This document shows, piece by piece, positions 59,570 to 64,000 of a stretch of 64,000 nucleotides of DNA. How positions within the stretch are numbered: the first letter of the stretch is position 1; the number at the start of each line of letters is the position of its first letter. The translations under genes were made by a program, and so were the position numbers. Location of the stretch: positions 97,323,501-97,387,500 of the forward strand of contig JAZBRS010000026.1 of assembly GCA_037176725.1 (NCBI GenBank), written 5' to 3'. The notes under the pieces were generated by a model. The model ran no database searches and was not told the DNA's origin. It was given only the letters and a program-made list of their open reading frames with translations. The stretch is from Posidonia oceanica (Eukaryota > Streptophyta > Magnoliopsida > Alismatales > Posidoniaceae).

Positions 59570-60235
59570 TTGTAGTAGGAGGAGAAAAAAGAAGGAGAAG
59601 GAAGAAGAGGATGTCGGGCCTACTAGGGAGAAAAGAAAGGAAGAAAGAGGAATGGAGGGGGTGATGGGTTTGGCCTGGCTGAAAGAAAAAAAGAAAAATA
59701 AGAGAAAGGGAAAGGAAGGCTGTGGAGATGGGTCGGGCCTGCTGTGGCAAAAAAAAAGAAAAAAAGGAAAGGGAAGGAGAGGTGGGCTGAGATTGGTGGA
59801 AGAGAAAGGGAAAAAGAAAAAAGAAAAAGGAAGGAGAAAAAGGTTGTTGGTGGGATTGAAAAGAGGAGGAGAGGAGATGGGCCGGGCCTGGTGGAAGAGA
59901 AGAAATAAAAGAAAAAAGAAAGGAAGGGAGAAGAGTGTTGTGGGCTTGGGCTGAAATGGTAAAAAGAAAAAGAAAGAAGAGAAAGAGGAGAAGAAGAGGA
60001 AATGGAAAGGAAAGAAAGAAATAAAGAAAGAAAGAAAGAAAGAAAGATGGATTGGGCTTGGCTTTTGAAGTGGGAAAGAAGAAAATAAAAGAAAGGAAGA
60101 GGAAGGGAGAAGAAGAATGTTGTGGGCTTGGGCTTGGCTTTGGTTTTGAAAGAAAAGAAAGAAAAGAAAGAGGAGAAGAAGAAGAAATGGAAAGGAAAGA
60201 AAGAAAGGAAGAAAGAAAGAAAGGAAGATGGATTG
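59570..60235. repeat. ~660-bp polypurine region with GAAA microsatellites in S2
   Basis: The plus strand is nearly all A/G (AGAAAGAAAGG, AAGAGGAGAAG), interspersed with short GGGCTTGGGCTTGGC and GATGGGCCGGGCC words. A clean (GAAA)n run lies at ~60,015-60,045. A-rich/G-rich mirror repeats of this length can adopt triplex DNA. The translated Lys/Glu-rich ORFs are a result of composition. Confidence 0.88.
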
Positions 60236-60467
60236 GGCTTGGCTTTTGTGTGAGTGAGTTTCTAGGTTTTTAGGTTTGGGTGAGTGTGATCCTAGGGTTT
60301 TTCTAGGGTTTTAAATGTGGATTTCCTAGAGTTTTCTAGGGTTTAGTGAGTGGTTTTTGGCTTAGAAAAGGGGTGTGATTTTGGGTTTGGTTTTGGGGTT
60401 TGTTCTGAAGCCACCAAAGAGAGAGAGATTCAATAGCACAAAAATTGTAAAAAATGGGGTGTCTACA

Positions 60468-60472
60468 GCAGG
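60468..60472 (+). repeat. Target-site duplication GCAGG, right copy (S2)
   Basis: Identical to 56,060-56,064; element C's ~80-bp repeat resumes directly after it. Confidence 0.93.
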
Positions 60473-60684
60473 CGAAGCCCTCCTTTTTTGCATGGCTGAA
60501 TGTGCTTGAATTCTGTGGTCTGATTGTTAGCTATAGTGTTTGAACTGCTTTATCAACTTTTATATGCACATTTGTTTCTCTGAAAGCCAGTATTGTATGC
60601 CTGCTCTTGATTCGGATTGATGAATAGCTCTGGCTTCAGGTACTCGAAGACTCTACACCTGTTGCCCACATCCTTTTCTGCGCA
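60473..60684 (+). other. Spacer between S2 and extra ORF, possible intron 3' end
   Basis: 212 bp. The T-rich TATCAACTTTTATATGCAC to CTCTGGCTTCAG (ending ~60,638) looks like the 3' end of a plant intron. The reading frame of the extra ORF is open upstream of its first ATG only as far as this point, because a TAG lies just before. A spliced, slightly longer N-terminus is therefore possible. No promoter could be recognised. Confidence 0.4.
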
Positions 60685-61773
60685 ATGGGCTTCCCTACTT
60701 TGGTGACCCCCACCCATTGCTTCGGGACTCTCCGCGAATGGATTCGCCAACTCACCGAGGGTGACCGTGAGAGGTTGTGCCTGTGGGGCCTCCCACCCAA
60801 GCTTCTGAAAGCGGCCGATGTAGAGGTGAGCCGGCATTTGCTGTGTGCTGCAGCAAGGTTCTGGAAACCAGCGCACCACATCTTCCGCTTCGGCAGGGTT
60901 GAGCTGACCCCCACACTAGAGGAAGTACACCGGATCTGCGGCTTCTCCATGTTAATGGGGCCTACCATTTTCATGAGGTGGGAAGAATACATCACAACCT
61001 TGTGGATGCTGACTGGGCTCCTAACTGAGGAATGCCAGAAAAAGTTGATCTGCACCAGCAGGCCTGAGCCCATGCTCAGCCTAGTACACTTTGAAGAGGT
61101 TGCCAAGAAGCGCACCAAGCTTGGAGATGAACTGTGGCTCCGGGGCTTCGTTACTCGCTTCCTGGGCGAGCATGTATTCAGCCATGGCCGGATGACAGTC
61201 GCGATCAAAGTTGTCGAGACTGCACTTGCCATGGTAACCCGGCAGATTGACCTAGCCCTGGTGGTTCTAGCAGAGACATACCGCAGATTGGACCGCATCT
61301 CTTACCGCTGCCGTAACTTCCATGGTTGTGGGGCCTTAGTGCAGGTTTGGCTAGCGGGACACCTGGGGGCGTACATCCTGCACCCGCAGAGGACAGCTTT
61401 TGAAACATATTGCAGCAACAGCCATGCCAAGATGATCAAGGGTGTCCACGAGGAGTATGAAATGTTGGAAAAGCTAACAGATGATACGGTAACTTGGCGC
61501 ATCATCCCATCTACGGTTGAACCCTTCACTGTCTTCTTTAGTGCCCGCAACAGGAGATTGGTTGTGCTGCCAGGATTTACAGGAGGCATCGAGTACCACC
61601 CCATCCAGGTGATGCGGCAATTCGACTTCCAACAGGGTGCCTTTGTCAGCAGCGTAGCTTTCGATCTCCTTCGGCTCTACCCACTGAACACTACTGCTGC
61701 CACAGCAAGGTTGGCCAACCTCTTGCGCGATGGTGTGCAATCATCTGACGTTGCAGCTGCAAAGGGCTACTGA
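60685..61773 (+). CDS. Extra ORF: plant mobile domain (PMD)/DUF7745-like protein, 362 aa, intact
   Basis: The ORF has no stop or shift over 362 codons, unlike every gag-pol segment in the window. The first ATG gives MGFPTLVTP; the frame extends ~15 codons upstream to a possible splice acceptor at ~60,638. Residues ~60-95 read FWKPAHHIFRFGRVELTPTL then EEVHRICG, the hallmark F-x-F...TPTLEE(V/Y)...G block of plant mobile domain and related legume DUF7745 proteins. The rest looks alpha-helical, with a Cys/Gly-rich turn (YRCRNFHGCG). No signal peptide, membrane segment or zinc knuckle. Extra ORFs between pol and the 3' LTR are known in the Tat lineage, and PMD proteins are linked to transposons and to silencing in plants; the function here is unknown. 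It ends with TGA at 61,771-61,773. Family call is from motif appearance only. Confidence 0.72.
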   Translation: MGFPTLVTPTHCFGTLREWIRQLTEGDRERLCLWGLPPKLLKAADVEVSRHLLCAAARFWKPAHHIFRFGRVELTPTLEEVHRICGFSMLMGPTIFMRWEEYITTLWMLTGLLTEECQKKLICTSRPEPMLSLVHFEEVAKKRTKLGDELWLRGFVTRFLGEHVFSHGRMTVAIKVVETALAMVTRQIDLALVVLAETYRRLDRISYRCRNFHGCGALVQVWLAGHLGAYILHPQRTAFETYCSNSHAKMIKGVHEEYEMLEKLTDDTVTWRIIPSTVEPFTVFFSARNRRLVVLPGFTGGIEYHPIQVMRQFDFQQGAFVSSVAFDLLRLYPLNTTAATARLANLLRDGVQSSDVAAAKGY

Positions 61774-62452
61774 TGTACTCTAGAGTACTGACAGAAGTGC
61801 AGGGGCTTTGGCCCATTAGCGAGATACCACCTGGCGCGCCTTTGTTCCCTGATTCCAGGAAGGCCAAGAAGCCTCGGACCAGTTAAAGCACTCGCACAAC
61901 AGTGTGCTTTATCCAAGTCTTGTTGTATCTTGTTTCGCCCAGCTGTGGGCATGTAATCAAGACTTTATCAATGCAATGATGTTTTGTTGTGCAAATTGCT
62001 TGTATGTTGAGTTGCCTTCCATACATGTCCACGCACAACCTTGGCCTTGAGCCGTTTGTTTAGTTTGCAATCAGGGCGCTGCTTCAACTTTGCGCATCCA
62101 ACCCCTCAGAGCCATGAGGAGAGCACCAACAGATCACGACAGCTTGCAAGCTTAGAAGCAACTGCCAATAGTTTCAACGCAGGAAGGCTACAAGAAAGCC
62201 CTGCATTCCATCAAGATGCCAGAATCTCTACAGATCAAAGCCGTCGAGCCAAGCAAAGCCACCAAGTGTTCCCGGCTGGATCCTCGCCCGGGCTGGTAGT
62301 CCAAACTACTCATTCGACAAACACATTAGTTCTGTCTATATCCGTCGCTTTTCGATGCCGAGGGCACTTCGACTGTCTCCTGGTATCATCCCAGATACTA
62401 GGGGCATCTATTTTGCTGCCCTATGGTGTCGCTCTCTTCCAGTTGATTTGTG
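61774..62452 (+). other. Element C 3' region, part 2 (downstream of extra ORF)
   Basis: Possible 3' UTR of the extra ORF: TGTAATCAAGACTTTATCAA (~61,952) precedes GATGTTTTGTTGTG, a plausible poly(A) context but with no AATAAA. 62,041-62,280 is unassigned; a 147-codon ORF there crosses into non-coding homology and is not taken as a gene. 62,290-62,430 is homologous to B's 27,954-28,097, which ties this region to the family's 3' region. Confidence 0.6.
62290..62430 (+). repeat. 3'-region block shared with element B (27,954-28,097)
   Basis: The order of words is the same in both: GGGCTGGTAG, AACTACTC, TTGAC/TCGACAAAC, CCTGGTATC, GATACTAGGGGCATCT, GCTGCCC(T/C)ATGGT. It contains a single copy of the unit that is repeated about ten times in B. 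Confidence 0.85.
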
Positions 62453-64000
62453 AGTCTGCTAACTTCCATACTTTGAGGAACTAGCGCCTTTGCATGTCCT
62501 TTCGAGGTCATGTCTGCTTACTTCCTTACTGTGAGGAACTAGCACCTTTGTGTGCCCTTTCGAGGTCATGTCTGCTTGCTTCCTTACTTTGAGGAACTAG
62601 CGCCTTTGCATGCCCTTTCGAGGTCATGTCTACTTGCTTCCTTACAATGAAGAACTAGCACCTTTGCATGCCCTTTTGAGGTCACGTCTACTTGCTTCCT
62701 TTCTTTGAGGAACTAGCACCTTTGCATGCCCTTTCGAGATCATGTCCGCCTGCTTCCTTACTTTGAGGAACTAGCGCCTTTGTATGCCCTTTCGAGGTCA
62801 TGTCTGCTTGCTTCCCTACTTTGAGAAACTAGCACCTTTGCATGCACTTTCGAGGTCATGTCTGCTTGCTTCTTTACTTTGAGGAACTAGCACCTTTGCA
62901 TGCCGTTTCGAGATCAGGTCTGCTTGCTTCCATACTTTGAGGAACTAGGGCCTTTGCATGCCCTTTTGAGATCATGTCTGCTTGCTTCCTCACTTTGAGG
63001 AACTAGCACCTTTGCATGCCCTATCGGGGTCATGTCTGCTTGCTTCCTCACTTTGAGGAACTAGCACCTTTACATGCCCTATCGGGGTCATGTCTGCTTG
63101 TTCCCTCAATTAGTTTGAGAACGAGCCTTTTGCATGCCCTTTCGAGGTCATGTCTGCTAGTTCCCTCAATTAGTTTGAGAACGAGTCCCTTTGCATGCCC
63201 CTTCGAGGTCATGTCTGCTTGTTCCCTCAATTAGTTTTAGAACGAGCCCCAATGCATGCCCTTTCGAGGTCATGTCTGCTTGCTTCTTTACTTTGAGGAA
63301 CTAGCACCTTTGCATGCACTTTCGAGGTCATGTATGCTTGCTTCCTTACTTTGAGAAACTAGCGCCTTTGCATGCCCTTTCGAGGTCATGTCTGCTTGCT
63401 TCCTTACTTTGAATAACTAATGCCTTTGCATGCCCTTTCGAGGTCATGTCTGCTTGCTTCCTTACTTTGAATAACTAATGCCTTTGCTTGCCCTTTCGAG
63501 GTCATGTCTACTTGCTTCCTTACTTTGAGGAACTAGCGCCTTTGCATGCCCTTTCGAGGTCATGTCTGCTTGTTCCCTCAATTAGTTTGACAATGTGCCC
63601 CTTTGCATGCCCTTTCGAGGTCATGTCTGCTTGTTCCCCGAATTAGTTTATGGACAAGCCTCCGCTTTGCGTGCCCTTTCGAGGTCAAGTCTGCTTGTTC
63701 CCTCAATTAGTTTGAGAATGAGCCCTTTGCATGCCCTTTCGGGGTCATGTCTGCTTGTTCCCTCAATTAGTTTGAGAATGATCCTGTTTGCATGCCCTTT
63801 CGAGGTCATGTCTGCTTGTTTCCCCAATTAGTCTGAGGACAAGCCTCCCTTTGCATGCCCTTTTGGGGTCATGTCTACTTGTTTCCCCAGTTAGTTTGTG
63901 GACAAGCCTCTCCTTTACATGCCCTTTCGAAGACATGTCTGCTTGCTTCCTTACTTTGAGGACTAGCGCCTTTGCATGCCCGTTCAAGGTCATATCTGCT
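62453..64000 (+). repeat. Tandem array of 58-bp and ~62-bp units (satellite-like), runs off the window
   Basis: About 25 copies visible. The 58-bp form carries TTTGAGGAACTAGC(G/A)CC, TTTGCATGCCCTTTCGAGG and TCATGTCTGCTTGCTTCC. The longer form has TTCCCTCAATTAGTTTGAGA and AACGAGCCC in place of the TTACTTTGAGGAACTAGC part. Forms occur in blocks: short to ~63,095, long to ~63,270, short to ~63,570, long to ~63,930, then short again. Copies differ by a few bases. Tandem repeats of this kind in the 3' region of Tat/Ogre elements are known as a source of satellite DNA. Short ORFs across it are repeat artefacts. Confidence 0.93.

Larger units (their letters stand above)
56065..60467 (-). mobile_element. 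Solo LTR S2 (4,403 bp) inserted in element C 3' region
   Basis: The plus strand starts TGTAGCAATCCC and ends GGGGTGTCTACA, with a perfect GCAGG duplication and no internal domain. In element sense its 3' end (GTGCATGGAC ... GATTGCTACA) is closest to the end of B's 3' LTR (33,236-33,281). Order on the plus strand: terminal part, primer-site-like word (56,220-56,228), core (56,370-56,455), AATGCAATTT repeats (57,000-58,490), GC-rich part (58,500-59,550), purine tract (59,570-60,235). It lacks the 30-bp minisatellite of A and S1. Confidence 0.95.
55884..60495 (+). repeat. ~80-bp tandem repeat in element C 3' region, split by S2
   Basis: The units start at ~55,886, 55,968 and 56,046: GCGACTTTGCTCCAAGCGGA, GCAACTTCACTCCAAATAGA and GCAACTTCGCCCTATGCAGG, each leading into CGAAG(T/G)CCCTTT and CTCGCTCC-GGACAAGG. 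The third unit is interrupted by S2 after GCAGG and resumes at 60,473 with CGAAGCCCTCC, so the unit is complete once S2 and one GCAGG are set aside. Confidence 0.8.
42234..64000 (+). mobile_element. Element C: Tat/Ogre-like Ty3/gypsy retrotransposon with extra ORF, truncated by window edge
   Basis: The plus-strand order is 5' LTR (42,234-45,132), primer site, leader, gag, protease, linker, RT, RNase H pair, integrase, 3' region with ~80-bp repeats, an intact extra ORF (60,685-61,773) and a 58-62-bp tandem array to the window end. S2 splits it at 56,064/60,468. It is the same family as A: gag and pol align throughout. It has more than ten stops and frameshifts and lacks the Gag zinc knuckle. 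The 3' LTR is outside the window, so membership of the extra ORF and array in C rests on continuity across S2 and on a 3'-region block shared with B. Confidence 0.88.

Noticed and set aside
59541..59954. Lys/Glu-rich ORFs in S2 (also 60,052-60,273 and 14,127-14,456)
   Set aside because: Composition artefact of polypurine tracts, with no counterpart in the homologous LTRs.
62041..62484. 147-aa ORF downstream of the extra ORF
   Set aside because: It runs through the block homologous to B's non-coding 3' region, where the frame is not kept.
62453..64000. CRISPR-like array
   Set aside because: The repeats are directly tandem with no unique spacers, and the context is a plant retrotransposon.

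Overview
The window looks like intergenic DNA from a large eudicot (angiosperm) genome. It is almost entirely nested retrotransposons, with no bacterial-type genes and no intact host gene. The evidence is long Ty3/gypsy elements with an 18-nt primer-binding site matching the 3' end of plant tRNA-Arg, a plant L1-type LINE with an RNase H domain, and an AT-rich, intron-bearing pseudogene. Species or genus cannot be fixed from the sequence alone; a legume is only a guess.

All gypsy copies belong to one Tat/Ogre-like family. Shared features are LTR ends TGTAGACACCCC / TGTTGACACCCC ... TACTACA, very long LTRs (2.9-6.0 kb), a long leader before gag, a C-x2-H-x4-H-x4-C Gag knuckle, a D-N-G-S protease, a degenerate RNase H followed by a second intact-looking RNase H, and integrase. 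A long 3' non-coding part with tandem repeats sits between pol and the 3' LTR.

Layout. (1) 1-15,997: element A, minus strand, gag-pol plus its 5' LTR (10,204-15,997); its 3' LTR is off the left edge. A lies inside the 5' LTR of element B. (2) 15,998-33,281: element B, plus strand. It has a partial 5' LTR, leader and gag, no pol, a 4-kb repeat-rich 3' region, and a 3' LTR at 29,855-33,281. B's gag is split at 18,366/24,368 by S1, a 6,001-bp minus-strand solo LTR with target duplication CACAA. (3) 33,282-34,417: probable chromovirus-type LTR remnant into which B inserted. (4) 34,418-39,403: decayed plus-strand LINE. (5) 39,404-41,822: AT-rich gene-like pseudogene. (6) 41,823-42,233: the first 411 bp of an LTR (D), interrupted by element C. 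(7) 42,234-64,000: element C, plus strand: 5' LTR, primer site, leader, gag, protease, RT, RNase H, integrase and a long 3' region. C is split at 56,064/60,468 by S2, a 4,403-bp minus-strand solo LTR with target duplication GCAGG. C's 3' region holds an unbroken 362-codon ORF resembling the plant mobile domain family, and then a 58-62-bp tandem array that runs off the right edge.

Working together: gag-pol of A and C would build particles, copy RNA primed by tRNA-Arg and integrate it, and B would need such proteins in trans. Both gag-pol copies are now broken by stops and frameshifts. Points worth a second look are the intact extra ORF beside a dead gag-pol, copy-specific palindromic words repeated along the LTRs, a relic primer-site-like word inside every LTR, a ~90-bp LTR core conserved across otherwise hypervariable LTRs, and different tandem repeats in the 3' regions of related elements.
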